Below, one piece after another: positions 1 through 9,371 of a stretch of 64,000 nucleotides of DNA. Below the pieces are notes generated by a model. The model worked only from the letters and a program-made list of their open reading frames with translations, had not been told where the DNA came from and ran no database searches. Position 1 is the first letter of the stretch. The number at the start of each line of letters is the position of its first letter. The stretch is from Anaerocolumna sedimenticola. GTDB lineage: Bacteria; Bacillota; Clostridia; Lachnospirales; Lachnospiraceae. The DNA lies in the NCBI RefSeq assembly GCF_009931695.1, contig NZ_CP048000.1:2931501-2995500 (forward strand), written 5' to 3'. The translations under genes were made by a program, and so were the position numbers.

Positions 1-1377
1 TTTGTCATGGAAGAAGGAGGCGAAATATGGCCTTTATAAAAAAAGATAGTCTGATTATCCGATTTAATGGCTTCAGGCATAAATCCGAGTTCGATATATG
101 GTTTACAACCCTGGCTTAGTAAATAATCAAAAATATCATCAATATAAAAAAATTATAATGGTAAGTATCATTAAATTGTGTAATTACCCCGATTTCATCA
201 TTGAAAATACCATGAAAGCGAATGTATTTAAAGTGTAATATGCTTTGTATTACTTCAAATTGCTGCCGCCATTTTGCGAGCAGGATATCATGAGCCCGAC
301 CTGTAGATGTGGTAGAGAGAAAGGATTTTTTGAAAACATGCTCTGAGGTAGAAGTTGGAATCACTATTTGTATCAATTCATTATTGAATGCCACAGGGGG
401 ACGGGTTTCCTCAACTTGTCCGGTTAACAGGTACTTTTCTGAATTAAGTGTGGCAGAACTATAAGTAATATAGGTACCAATATCGGTATCCAATGTTTGG
501 CTTTTGGGAATTACAGGAAATTCCTCCGGGGTTGTGACTGCATTATTTCTATATTCACTCGGCGAGCAGCCGGTCAACTTATGAAAAGTTCGGTTAAAAG
601 TTTTACTGTTACTGAAACCGTGGCGAAGATAAATTTCTGTAATAGAATCATTCGTATTTCGTAAATCTTTTTGAATCATACTGATCCGATAGCTGCCCAG
701 ATACTGGGTGAAAGTTGTATTTGTATATTTTTTAAAACTATGAGATAGATAATAGGGACTGAAATTTTCCGATTTTGCTAAATCCTCTAATGAAATATCC
801 TCGCGATACATCTTTTCTACATATGCAAAGATATTTTTTATTCGGTTAATCTGATTGTTTTTTATCTCAAGCTGTTTATCGGAAGAGGTGGTATAGGAAC
901 TGTCTATTGGCAGCATTGAAATAATATTGCAGCATAGAAGATTGACAGCGGATTGATCGGATGTTTTTTTGGGATTGATCATCGAACTTAGTTTTTTTGA
1001 TAATTTTATTAATGCTTCACTGTTCTCGTGATAGTAGACTGACTTAATGTCCGTACTTATTTGATTTACAAAATGAATGGATGATAAATCGATATTAAGG
1101 CTTTTAAAAAGCTGTTCATTAATTTGAAGCAATAAAATCTGAGTTGTTTTTTCTTTGTTGCTAATACAGGAATGAATCTGTTCGCGGTTTATAATTGCGA
1201 TTTCATTTTTTTAAGAGAATAGGTATCTCCGCTTATAATACACTCTAATGTACCGGATATAACAAAAATAATCTCGATTTCGTTATGCCAGTGAGGAATT
1301 GCCTTTAAGTAATTAATGTCATAAAAAAGGATTGACATTCCGTTTGGATATTTGATTAACTCATATTTTGCTACCAT
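1..1377 (-). CDS. AraC-family regulator with cupin and GH39-like domains, frameshifted twice, truncated by window edge
   Basis: Read as one minus-strand gene from ATG 1377, leaving the window at base 1. Segment 1377-1213 encodes an AraC-type cupin (PHWHNEIEIIFV, then GDTYSLKK). Segment 1205-550 continues with the linker and the two-helix AraC DNA-binding domain ending GCSPSEYR. Segment 540-1 resembles the GH39 (beta-xylosidase) domain found fused to AraC regulators in Lachnospiraceae: RFHGIFND, PYIELGFMPE, TIFFYKGHISPPSS. Two breaks interrupt it, at the T7 run 1206-1212 and the A7 run 146-152. Adding one base at each restores a continuous frame; after the second repair the frame stays open to base 1. 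It is divergent from a sugar ABC transporter and GH43 xylosidase operon, which it probably regulates in response to a pentose oligosaccharide. Either a homopolymer sequencing artefact or a real pseudogene. Confidence 0.8.
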
Positions 1378-1429
1378 ACATTTATCCTCCTTGTCATTTT
1401 GGTTAATAATGTTCCTGATATGTCGTTTG

Positions 1430-1448
1430 TTGTATAAAAATTATACAA
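1430..1448. promoter_or_regulatory. 19-bp perfect palindrome, candidate operator
   Basis: TTGTATAAAAATTATACAA has 8-bp arms around AAA. On the minus strand it contains a TATAAT-like -10 for the AraC-GH39 gene about 55 bp downstream. It could be an autoregulatory site or only the AT-rich promoter core. Confidence 0.45.
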
Positions 1449-1664
1449 AACCATATCTGTAAATACAAGTGTAAAAGCAATTTTTGAGTTATAATTCGCC
1501 GGAATAGCGGAGATGAGCAAAAAACGAGTTGTATATTCATAAAATAGACACGACTTACCGGAGATAAAAAAGTATAATTTATATACTATATTAAGTCACT
1601 AAATATTTTAAAAAGTATAGTCAGTAACAAACAGGAGAAACAATAAGACCATTATTAAGGTACT

Positions 1665-1696
1665 ATATCAAAGTTAAGCGCGCAGCTTTGATGTAT
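1665..1696 (+). promoter_or_regulatory. Leader hairpin upstream of binding-protein gene
   Basis: ATCAAAG (1667-1673) pairs with CTTTGAT (1686-1692) around a GC-rich loop. No T-tract follows, so an mRNA-stabilising or regulatory leader is more likely than a terminator. Confidence 0.4.
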
Positions 1697-1745
1697 ATAT
1701 AACTATTATTTTATTTAAGAGTTTATTGATTGGAGGAAGGAAAAA

Positions 1746-3050
1746 ATGATATTAAAGAAATTAGCAGCTATAGGTTTGGCAGGTATCATGGCAGCAAGTC
1801 TTATGGCGTGCGGTGGTGGAAATTCAGTTAAGACTGATGGCTCATCAGCAAGCGGGGGAAAACAAAAGCTCGTGATCTGGTCATGGGGTGCAGATGAAGA
1901 GAAGAAATCCAGAGAGTCCATGGTGGAGGTATTTAAGAAAGCTCATCCGGAAATTGAAGTGGAACATTCCGTTATTCCTACGGCTGACCATGTATGGGAC
2001 CAGAAAATGACGGCAGCATTGTCAGCCGGCACCGGACCGGATGTTATCCAGATGTCTCCGGACTATTATGGATTGTATACAAAATATTATGAAGATTTAA
2101 ATCCATATGTGGAAAAAGAAGGGGTAGATTTAAAGTCCGTAACTACGGAAGGAATGATTGATCCATATTACCGTCCGGACGGCAAACTTGAAGCTATGCC
2201 GCTGCTGGAAAATGTATTTGTACTTGCCTATAACAAAGATATGTTTGACAAGTTTGGTGTTTCCTATCCCACCGCAGACTGGACATGGGATGACTTAGCG
2301 GAAGCTGCTAAGAAATTTGCAGGAGGGGAAGGAGCGGATGCTACTTACGGTATTGTTAACCATTGGATTGATGCAGGTATGTCAATTATCTGTAAAGGCG
2401 GAAGCGCTTATTCCGATGACCTGAAAACGTTACAGATTAACAGCCAGGAAGTAAAAGATGGGCTGACGCTTTTCGGTGATTTAGTACAAAGTAAAGCAAT
2501 GCCGGATGACACTGCAGCAAAGAGCCTTCCGAAAGAACAGTTATTTGTATCCGGACATGCGGCAATGTATACACTGGGTGGATTTGAAACAAAGCTGATT
2601 GCTGATGAAGTAGGTGAAAATTTTAAATGGGATGCAGTACCTATGCCAAAAGTTGCTGACGGAGGAAAGAACAATCTGATGTATGCAACCGGTTATGCCA
2701 TGGTGACTACCTCCAAGAATAAAGATGCTGCATGGACATTCTTAAAAGAAGCTGCGTATGCCAATGAAGATATGGCAAAAGCAACCTGCACGGTAGGTTT
2801 GACATCCTGCAAAACTGTGGCAGAAAGTTATTATAAAGACCTGAAATACGGACCAATCAGCAACGGCATCTATCTGGAAGGTTTGGCCAGTGCAAAACTT
2901 AATATCTGGGGTGGCGCTTTCTCAGCAGCAGGTGACGTTTGGACACAAATTTGGCAGTCGGTTACAATTGATAAAAAGACTCCTGATGATGCGATGAATG
3001 AATATTATCCGGCTCTTGAAAAAGCATTTAATGAGGCAAACAGTAAGTAA
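1746..3050 (+). CDS. Sugar ABC transporter substrate-binding lipoprotein (family 1)
   Basis: A 434-aa extracellular solute-binding protein anchored to the outer face of the membrane. It starts with a lipoprotein signal: basic MILKK, a hydrophobic stretch and the lipobox SLMAC with lipidated Cys22. A Gly/Ser/Lys-rich linker follows, then the family 1 fold (LVIWSWG, AGTGPDVIQMSPDYY, GHAAMYTLGGFE). Length fits the MalE/UgpB class. The ATG at 1746 has GGAGGAAGG about 5 bases upstream. It is the first gene of an operon with two permeases and a GH43 xylosidase, so a xylo- or arabino-oligosaccharide is the likely ligand. No ATPase is encoded here; such systems usually share an MsmK-type ATPase encoded elsewhere. 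Ligand identity is inference. Confidence 0.9.
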   Translation: MILKKLAAIGLAGIMAASLMACGGGNSVKTDGSSASGGKQKLVIWSWGADEEKKSRESMVEVFKKAHPEIEVEHSVIPTADHVWDQKMTAALSAGTGPDVIQMSPDYYGLYTKYYEDLNPYVEKEGVDLKSVTTEGMIDPYYRPDGKLEAMPLLENVFVLAYNKDMFDKFGVSYPTADWTWDDLAEAAKKFAGGEGADATYGIVNHWIDAGMSIICKGGSAYSDDLKTLQINSQEVKDGLTLFGDLVQSKAMPDDTAAKSLPKEQLFVSGHAAMYTLGGFETKLIADEVGENFKWDAVPMPKVADGGKNNLMYATGYAMVTTSKNKDAAWTFLKEAAYANEDMAKATCTVGLTSCKTVAESYYKDLKYGPISNGIYLEGLASAKLNIWGGAFSAAGDVWTQIWQSVTIDKKTPDDAMNEYYPALEKAFNEANSK

Positions 3051-3064
3051 TGGTTATAAATACA

Positions 3065-3127
3065 GGGTTGTTGCAAAATCTTAAAATTACCTGATTTAAG
3101 TATGGAAAATGGGGTTAGCAACAACCC
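3065..3127 (+). promoter_or_regulatory. Intercistronic dyad between binding protein and permease
   Basis: GGGTTGTTGC (3065-3074) is perfectly complementary to GCAACAACCC (3118-3127), with an inner CTTAAA/TTTAAG pairing, followed by AATTTTTG. It lies in the gap after the binding-protein gene and is a partial terminator or mRNA-stabilising element, which would favour binding-protein expression over permeases. Confidence 0.6.
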
Positions 3128-3168
3128 AATTTTTGAAAACAGCTATGATGATAGGAGGTATGGTAAAA

Positions 3169-4077
3169 TTGAATGGTAAAATAAAAGAGAAAAAATATTC
3201 GGCAATGAAACGAAGAGAAGCGAGAAATTTTTATATCTATACTGCCCCATGGCTGATAGGATTCCTTGTACTGACATTATATCCGATTCTGTATTCTTTT
3301 TATCTTATGTTTACTAACATGAATCTTACCGGAGTCGGAGAATTTGTGGGACTTGAGAATTGGAAATATGCATTTACAGATGATAACTTATTTAGAAAAG
3401 CATTTTTAAATACATTAAAATATGTTGGTATGTTTGTACCAAGCAGTATCATTGTTGCATTTTTTATTGCTTTGTTATTAAGTAAGAAAGTAAGAGGGCT
3501 GGGGGTTTTCAGAACAGCTTTTTATATTCCATATATTACATCAGGAGTTGCAGTCACGATTCTATGGGGGTGGATCTTCCAGAAAGACTATGGAATCATT
3601 AATTATGTTTTATCACTCGTTGGATTGAAAGGACCTAATTGGCTGGGAGATAAAAATGTAGCCATGGTTTCTATCGTTATCTTATCGTTATGGACTATTG
3701 GTAATAATATCATTATTATGCTGGCAGGAATCCAGGACATCCCCCAATCCTATTATGAAAGTGCTCAGATTGATGGGGCAGGTTCTATACGGCAGACCTG
3801 TTATATTACATTACCATTATGCACACCGACTATTTATTTTAATCTGATTGTTACGGTTATTGCAGCATTTCAGGTCTTCCAGCAGCCTTTGATATTAACA
3901 AACGGCGGACCGCTAAACAGTACCTATACGGCTGCTATACACTTATATAATAACGGATTCCTATATGGAAAAATGGGTTATGCTTCTATGATGGCATGGG
4001 GCATGTTTGCCGTTATTATGATAATTACAGTCATTGTTGTATCAACGTCAAAATATTGGGTATTTTATGATGATTAA
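3169..4077 (+). CDS. Sugar ABC transporter permease (MalF/UgpA type)
   Basis: Inner-membrane permease of about 302 aa with six predicted transmembrane segments; an N-terminal one begins near YIYTAPWLIGFLVL. The EAA loop that contacts the ATPase is visible as YYESAQIDGAGSIRQTCYIT followed by LPL. The open frame extends upstream to 3109, but AGGAGG at 3153-3158 best fits the TTG at 3169 (10-base spacing); the in-frame ATG at 3160 is only one base from the ribosome site. It follows the binding-protein gene and is followed after 16 bases by the second permease, with which it should form a heterodimeric channel. Confidence 0.88.
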   Translation: MNGKIKEKKYSAMKRREARNFYIYTAPWLIGFLVLTLYPILYSFYLMFTNMNLTGVGEFVGLENWKYAFTDDNLFRKAFLNTLKYVGMFVPSSIIVAFFIALLLSKKVRGLGVFRTAFYIPYITSGVAVTILWGWIFQKDYGIINYVLSLVGLKGPNWLGDKNVAMVSIVILSLWTIGNNIIIMLAGIQDIPQSYYESAQIDGAGSIRQTCYITLPLCTPTIYFNLIVTVIAAFQVFQQPLILTNGGPLNSTYTAAIHLYNNGFLYGKMGYASMMAWGMFAVIMIITVIVVSTSKYWVFYDD

Positions 4078-4093
4078 AGAGAGGAGGATGATT

Positions 4094-4944
4094 ATGCATA
4101 CAAGATCACAGAAAAAAACCAGAATTGCTGCAAGAATTGTCACATATTTTATATTGATATTTGCGGCGGTTGTCTGCCTGTTTCCGTTTATATGGATGAT
4201 ATCCACATCATTTAAACCAATGTCGGATATTTATAAAATGCCTCCGTCCCTGATACCGGAAAAAATAACCTTGGAAAACTTTGTGGAAGGCTGGAAAGGT
4301 GCTAATTTTCAATTGTATTTTAAGAATACGGCAATTATTACGTTTTTAGCCACAATCGGAACGGTTCTTTCCTCCTCCATAGTAGCTTACGGATTTGCAA
4401 GATTTCATTCCAGATTATCTAAGTTATTATTTATGGTATTATTGGGAACCATGATGCTTCCATCCCAGGTTACTTTAATACCCCAATATCTGCTTTACTA
4501 TAAGATGGGTATGTTGGATACTTTTTGGCCTTTAATTATCCCCAGCTGGTTGGGGGAGGTGCTTTTAATATCTTCCTCTTTATCCAGTTTTTTAGAACAT
4601 TACCAAAAGAGTTAGATGAAGCTGCGAAAATTGATGGTGCCAACTCATTACAGGTATTTGTGGGAATTCTGCTTCCATCCGTAAAATCGGTAATGTTAGC
4701 CGTTCTTGTTATGGCGCTTGTTTACAATTGGAATGACTTTTTTAATCCATTGATTTATCTAAATTCCAATGAGAAATTTACTATTGCAATCGGATTACAG
4801 TTTTTTAAAGGATCTCAAGGCAATGTACAAATCGGTCAGATGATGGCAATGGCACTTATCTCATTGATGCCTGTACTGGTAATTTTTGCAACCTGTCAGA
4901 AATATTTTATTCAGGGAATTAAAATGTCCGGTTTGAAAGGCTAA
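4094..4944 (+). CDS. Sugar ABC transporter permease (MalG/UgpE type), frameshifted
   Basis: This is the second permease of the xyloside transporter, read as one gene broken at the G5 run 4552-4556. The first part runs from ATG 4094 (GAGGAGG at 4081-4087, spacing 6) and covers the first transmembrane segments. The second part continues in the next frame with GGGAFNIFLFIQFFRTLP and the EAA loop ELDEAAKIDGANSLQVF. Adding one G restores PSWLGGGAFNIF, the expected family sequence, and gives a protein of about 283 aa, normal for MalG-type permeases. As written the gene would be non-functional. The single-base loss in a homopolymer matches four other breaks in this window and is probably a sequence error. 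Confidence 0.82.
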
Positions 4945-4954
4945 TATATTTAAA

Positions 4955-4977
4955 CAGAAGTTTAAAAGCAACTTCTG
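4955..4977 (+). promoter_or_regulatory. Intercistronic hairpin before GH43 gene
   Basis: CAGAAGTT and AACTTCTG form a perfect 8-bp stem with a 7-base loop. No T-tract follows, so it is more likely an mRNA processing or stability element than a terminator. Confidence 0.45.
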
Positions 4978-5013
4978 ATAAGTTATATTCATTAAACTTA
5001 AGGAGAATAGCAG

Positions 5014-6540
5014 ATGAAATACAAAAATCCAATTATCACCGGTTATAATCCGGATCCCTCCATATGCAGAGTAGGAGAAGATTATTATATTGTAAATTCC
5101 ACTTTTGAATATTTTCCAGGTGTGCCGATTTATCACAGTAAGAATCTGGTAAACTGGGAGCTAAAGGGGTATTGCCTGACAGAGGAAAACCAACTTTGGT
5201 TAAAAGGCTGTCACCCATCGGGCGGTATTTATGCTCCAACTTTACGTTATCATAACGGGACATTTTTTATGGTTACAACAAATGTTTCCGGTAAAGGGAA
5301 TTTTATTGTACATACTGATGATATTGAAAAAAAATGGTCAGAACCGGTATGGGTTGATCAGGGAGGGATAGATCCATCCCTTCTTTTTGATGATGACGGA
5401 AAAGTATATTTTGTATCAACAAATAGGGATGAAAATGGAAAAGCAGCTATGTTTCTATGTGAAGTAAATCCATTTACCGGAGAGCGTTTAACAGAAAGTG
5501 TTGTGATAAGCCGGGGCTGTGGGGGCAGATATCCGGAGGGACCCCACATGTATAAATGGTTTGGTAAATATTATTTGATGTTAGCAGAGGGTGGTACGGA
5601 ATATGGTCACATGGAAACCATGCTAAGGGCAGATAATCCTTACGGACCTTACGAAGAATGCCCGTTTAATCCAATCTTGACACATAGAGATGACATGCGG
5701 GAGGAAATATATTGTACCGGTCACGCTGATATGATGCAGGACCATAATGGCAACTGGTGGCTGGTATGCCTGGGGATACGTCCCTGCCAGGAAAAATCTA
5801 ACCGTGTGTTACTCCATAATCTTGGACGGGAGACATTTTTAGCACCGGTTAAATGGACAGAAGACGGATGGCCGGTAGTCGGAGAGAATGGACTTATTTC
5901 CCTGGAGATGGAGGGGCCGCTTCCCGGAAATGTACCCGAATTGGTAAACAGGAATTTTTATGATGATTTTTCAGGGAATAAATTTGACCTGCATTATAAT
6001 TTCCTAAGAAATCCCCATATGGAAAATTATATCCTTAACGGTAATAAAGAATTACTTTTAAAAGGTACGGAAATTACTCTAAATCAGGTCGATTCACCGA
6101 CCTGGATCGGTATCCGCCAGAAAGGATTTGAAACCGTATCAACGGTTAATGTGAGTATTCCAAAAGCTATACAGGGAATGAGGGCAGGTCTTACGGCATT
6201 TTATAATGACTCATACCATTATGAAATATATCTGACAGTGGAGTCGAATGTATATAAAATCTGTGTGGCAAAGCATGTTCATGACATTTTTACCGTTACT
6301 TCAAGTATTGAAATACCGAGAGCCGATAATATAAATCTGCAAATGATTTCAGATAAAACCTATTATAGATTTTCTTATAGTCTGGATGGGAAGAATTATA
6401 TTGAAATTGGCTCGGGGCTTGTCGTAGGACTTTGCACGGAGAGCACAAAAGTCATGACTTTCACGGGAACCTATATAGGTTTATTTGCGGAAAACGGTCC
6501 TGGAATTTTTAAGGATTTTGACGTAAAAGTAATGGATTAG
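5014..6540 (+). CDS. Glycoside hydrolase family 43 beta-xylosidase
   Basis: A 508-aa cytoplasmic enzyme (no signal peptide) that should remove xylose, possibly arabinofuranose, from imported oligosaccharides. The N-terminal five-bladed propeller carries the three expected acidic residues: Asp14 in NPDPS (base), Asp120 in GGIDPS (pKa modulator) and Glu175 in YPEGPH (acid). Residues from about 315 to the end form the beta-sandwich domain typical of XynB-type GH43 enzymes. The ATG has AAGGAGAAT upstream. It is the last gene of the transporter operon, and its location explains the likely substrate. GH43 enzymes are often bifunctional xylosidase/arabinofuranosidases, so the exact sugar is uncertain. 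Confidence 0.92.
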   Translation: MKYKNPIITGYNPDPSICRVGEDYYIVNSTFEYFPGVPIYHSKNLVNWELKGYCLTEENQLWLKGCHPSGGIYAPTLRYHNGTFFMVTTNVSGKGNFIVHTDDIEKKWSEPVWVDQGGIDPSLLFDDDGKVYFVSTNRDENGKAAMFLCEVNPFTGERLTESVVISRGCGGRYPEGPHMYKWFGKYYLMLAEGGTEYGHMETMLRADNPYGPYEECPFNPILTHRDDMREEIYCTGHADMMQDHNGNWWLVCLGIRPCQEKSNRVLLHNLGRETFLAPVKWTEDGWPVVGENGLISLEMEGPLPGNVPELVNRNFYDDFSGNKFDLHYNFLRNPHMENYILNGNKELLLKGTEITLNQVDSPTWIGIRQKGFETVSTVNVSIPKAIQGMRAGLTAFYNDSYHYEIYLTVESNVYKICVAKHVHDIFTVTSSIEIPRADNINLQMISDKTYYRFSYSLDGKNYIEIGSGLVVGLCTESTKVMTFTGTYIGLFAENGPGIFKDFDVKVMD

Positions 6541-6580
6541 TATTTAACTAGTTAGTTGGGGGAAGACGATTAGTTACTGT

Positions 6581-6680
6581 AAAAAATATCATCTATATTA
6601 AGTTGCTATTCAGGAAATAAGACTAAGTATAACCGAGCCTTACCACAGAGTGCAAGTTTAATATATAGATGATATTTTTT
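6581..6680. terminator. Long dyad between convergent genes, bidirectional terminator or MITE-like hairpin
   Basis: The arm at 6581-6601 (AAAAAATATCATCTATATTA start) pairs with 6658-6680, apart from a 2-base bulge, enclosing about 56 bases. A- and T-runs sit at the outer ends, so either strand could terminate here. It separates the GH43 gene from the convergent fucosidase gene. Confidence 0.55.
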
Positions 6681-6788
6681 AATAGAAAAGCATTGCATAC
6701 TTCCCTATGAATTAATAAGCCCTAACGGCGGGATGCCCATGAAACGCAAAAGAAGTTTCCTCCATCTCCGTTTTGAATTTGCTTTCCG

Positions 6789-8270
6789 TCAATCGATTAG
6801 GATCTTTAAACAAACCGGATACTCTGAATCAATATTATCGTTTGCCTTAACAGATAAAACTTCTTTATTTCTCGTAAAGGCTACAGACACATCAAATCCC
6901 AGAACCTGAATTTCTTTTACAGCGCCGCGAAAGGTTTTTTCACCAAGGGAGTTAATAGTAACTTCACCATTTTTCGGCCATCTTAATACATTGGCATATA
7001 AATAAGGTGCTTTATAGGTAAAACGGATATCTTCACAGGTAAACGGAGCTCTGTCTACATCGGTGAATGCACCTTCTTTGATTTCCGTAGGTCCTTCCCC
7101 ATATGCCTGCCAGAAAGTGGTATCATAGATAGATTCACCATTAACATTTAACCATTTACCGATGGAGAGCAGTACTTCCTTATCTTCTGCGGTAATAGTA
7201 CCGTCGGATTTTGGACCGATGTTTAGGAGCATACAGCCGTTTTTGCTGACTATATCAATAAGATCACACACTATGTCAACAGGATTTTTAAAATCATTAT
7301 TTTCTGTATAACCCCATGAATTTTTCGCTACAGCCGTATCGGTTTGCCATAGCCTTGGCCGGATAGTTTTTAACTGGCCTCTCTCAACATCAAAAACAGC
7401 CGTCTGATAAGCATAGGCATCAAACTTATGATTAATGGCGACTTCTTCACCCCACTCCAGTGAGCGGTTATAATAATAGGCGGCAAATTTCTTTAAGTAT
7501 GGTTTGAAAGAGATGTTTTGAATCCACCAGTCAAACCAGACCACTTTCGGTTGATACTTATCTACCAGTTCGCAGGTTCTTGCCAGCCAATTATCCAAAT
7601 GTTCTTTTGATGCGGGAGTGGAATATATATCGTTAGAAATAGTATCCACTGCTTCTGCCTTGGAATAATCGGGATGTGCATAACCATATGGTTCCTGAAA
7701 CTCTATATCCTGTAATCCGGAATTAAAATCACGGGCACCACCAAAGAACCAATAGTTCTCCGCACGATGGTCGGAAGCGCAGAAGACAAGTCCCTCCTTT
7801 TCGGCAGAAACTTTCAATTCCCCCAGAATGTCCCTTTTCGGTCCCATTTTAGCCGCATTCCAATCAGATAAGGTGCTGTCATACATTTGAAAACCATCAT
7901 GATGTTCTGCTACCGGCATAACATATTTTGCACCGGATGCTTTTATCAGTTTCATCCAATCGTCTGCATCAAAATGTTCTGCTTTAAACAACGGAATGAA
8001 ATCTGCGTATCCAAAATCTTTATGAGCACCATAGGTATTAATGTGGTGTTCATATTCCTTTGTACCCTGGATGTACATATTTCTTGGATACCATTCATTG
8101 CCAAAAGCGGGAACACTGTATACGCCCCAGTGGATAAAAATACCGAACTTGGCATTTTCATACCATTTTGGAACAGGATAAGTTTGAAGTGATTCCCAAT
8201 CATCCTTATAATATCCTTTTTCAATTACATTATTAATCTTTTCTAAATATTCAGCTACTTTAATATTCAT
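6789..8270 (-). CDS. Alpha-L-fucosidase, glycoside hydrolase family 29
   Basis: A 493-aa enzyme predicted to release L-fucose from glycans. The GH29 barrel is clear: KFGIFIHWGVYSVPAFGNEW near residues 41-60, AEHHDGFQMYDS near 121-131, and VVWFDWW with the candidate nucleophile Asp247 in the position of the family WFDG motif. LLNIGPKSDGTI, typical for the family, follows near residue 350. A C-terminal beta-domain with VLRWPKNGEV completes the protein. No signal peptide is present, so it acts inside the cell. Start ATG 8270 has an AGAGG site upstream. It is divergent from an AraC regulator, which is the likely controller. The acid/base residue is poorly conserved in GH29 and was not assigned. 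Confidence 0.92.
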   Translation of the reverse strand: MNIKVAEYLEKINNVIEKGYYKDDWESLQTYPVPKWYENAKFGIFIHWGVYSVPAFGNEWYPRNMYIQGTKEYEHHINTYGAHKDFGYADFIPLFKAEHFDADDWMKLIKASGAKYVMPVAEHHDGFQMYDSTLSDWNAAKMGPKRDILGELKVSAEKEGLVFCASDHRAENYWFFGGARDFNSGLQDIEFQEPYGYAHPDYSKAEAVDTISNDIYSTPASKEHLDNWLARTCELVDKYQPKVVWFDWWIQNISFKPYLKKFAAYYYNRSLEWGEEVAINHKFDAYAYQTAVFDVERGQLKTIRPRLWQTDTAVAKNSWGYTENNDFKNPVDIVCDLIDIVSKNGCMLLNIGPKSDGTITAEDKEVLLSIGKWLNVNGESIYDTTFWQAYGEGPTEIKEGAFTDVDRAPFTCEDIRFTYKAPYLYANVLRWPKNGEVTINSLGEKTFRGAVKEIQVLGFDVSVAFTRNKEVLSVKANDNIDSEYPVCLKILID

Positions 8271-8488
8271 AAATACCTCTCATTCCGCCGCCACAGCAGG
8301 CACAAAATTTGATGGAAGAAGCCGCAAGGCACCCTTCCTTCTGCAAAACATATCATAAAATTAATTATACGTATTTATCCCGTTATATTAATGGCGTATT
8401 TTAATATATATGTGGACAAAATTAATGTATTATCGTAATATAAATACAAACAGTTATGTTGCAGTCTGACTAGAAATGAGGAAAAAAA

Positions 8489-9322
8489 TTGAGTGGATTA
8501 AATGAGGTAAAATCAATAAACAAAAACATATTTGATACGATAATGATGAAATGTTTATTACGTGGTTTTAATGTATGTGCACCTGATTGGGGAGAAACAG
8601 ACTGTATTTACGGTTATTACAAATTTTATTATTTTAAAGAGGGGGAGGCAACTATAATTATCAATGGAGATACCTATTACCCGGAACCTGGAGAATTATA
8701 TTTGATTCCCGCAAATACAAAGCATACATATATGCATAATCCATTAAATCCGGTATTAAAATACTGGTGCCACTTTGATTTGACCTTTAACGGAGAACAA
8801 AAGGTGGTTTACAGTAAGGAAACCTTACATTGCTTACCACCCCAGGAGGTAGTTACACCGCTCTTTGAGCGGCTTATAAGCCTGGATTCTTCGTCGAATT
8901 TGTTGGATATCTTATCAGAGAAAGCGATTCTCATTGAATTATTTAAGATTTTTTTGGAACATATAAACCCTCATAAATTAATACCGCAGAGTTCGGATAA
9001 TTTTGTAACGAAGATAAATGATTATATTATTCAAAACCTTCAATCGGTTATAACGTTAAAAAATATTGCGGAAATCGTTCATTTGCACCCTAATTATTTC
9101 ATACAATTTTTTGAAAAATACTTTTCCGTTTCACCAATGGAATATGTCAATATTGTACGGCTTGAGAAAGCAACTCAATTATTTATTACGAAACCTGATT
9201 TGAGTATAGAACAGGTAGCATATTCTGTCGGTTACAAAGATTACCGGTATTTTGGCAGGGTCTTTAAAAAAAGATATGGAATGACACCATCCGCTTACAA
9301 AGGATTGCAAAAATTTGTTTAG
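8489..9322 (+). CDS. AraC-family transcriptional regulator with cupin sensor domain
   Basis: A 277-aa regulator. Residues 1-150 form an AraC-type cupin (GEATIIINGDTYYPEPGELYLIPA, cut here for length), and residues 175-277 the double helix-turn-helix ending YGMTPSAYKG. The start is taken as TTG 8489, after GAGGAAA; an ATG at 8475 lies in another frame. It is divergently transcribed from the GH29 fucosidase across 218 bp, so a fucosidase activator responding to the released sugar is the simplest role. That assignment rests on position only. Confidence 0.87.
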   Translation: MSGLNEVKSINKNIFDTIMMKCLLRGFNVCAPDWGETDCIYGYYKFYYFKEGEATIIINGDTYYPEPGELYLIPANTKHTYMHNPLNPVLKYWCHFDLTFNGEQKVVYSKETLHCLPPQEVVTPLFERLISLDSSSNLLDILSEKAILIELFKIFLEHINPHKLIPQSSDNFVTKINDYIIQNLQSVITLKNIAEIVHLHPNYFIQFFEKYFSVSPMEYVNIVRLEKATQLFITKPDLSIEQVAYSVGYKDYRYFGRVFKKRYGMTPSAYKGLQKFV

Positions 9323-9371
9323 TATTTTTCATACATGAGACTCTAATAAAAAAATAAGGAGGCAAAACATT

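Larger units (their letters stand above)
1378..1745. other. Divergent intergenic region between AraC-GH39 and the xyloside transporter operon
   Basis: This 368-bp AT-rich stretch carries no credible gene. It contains the ribosome site of the minus-strand regulator (AGGAGG on the minus strand just above 1377), a 19-bp palindrome at 1430-1448 and a leader hairpin at 1665-1696. The binding-protein gene has its ribosome site GGAGGAAGG at about 1733-1741. I could not assign a convincing -35/-10 pair for the plus strand. Confidence 0.6.

Noticed and set aside
1206..1212. Phase-variable poly-A switch in the AraC gene
   Set aside because: The run has only seven bases, and a second break plus three in other genes follow the same one-base-loss pattern, so sequence error is simpler.
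1715..1921. Minus-strand open frame overlapping the binding-protein gene
   Set aside because: It is antisense to a well-supported lipoprotein gene, with no ribosome site and no recognisable protein features.
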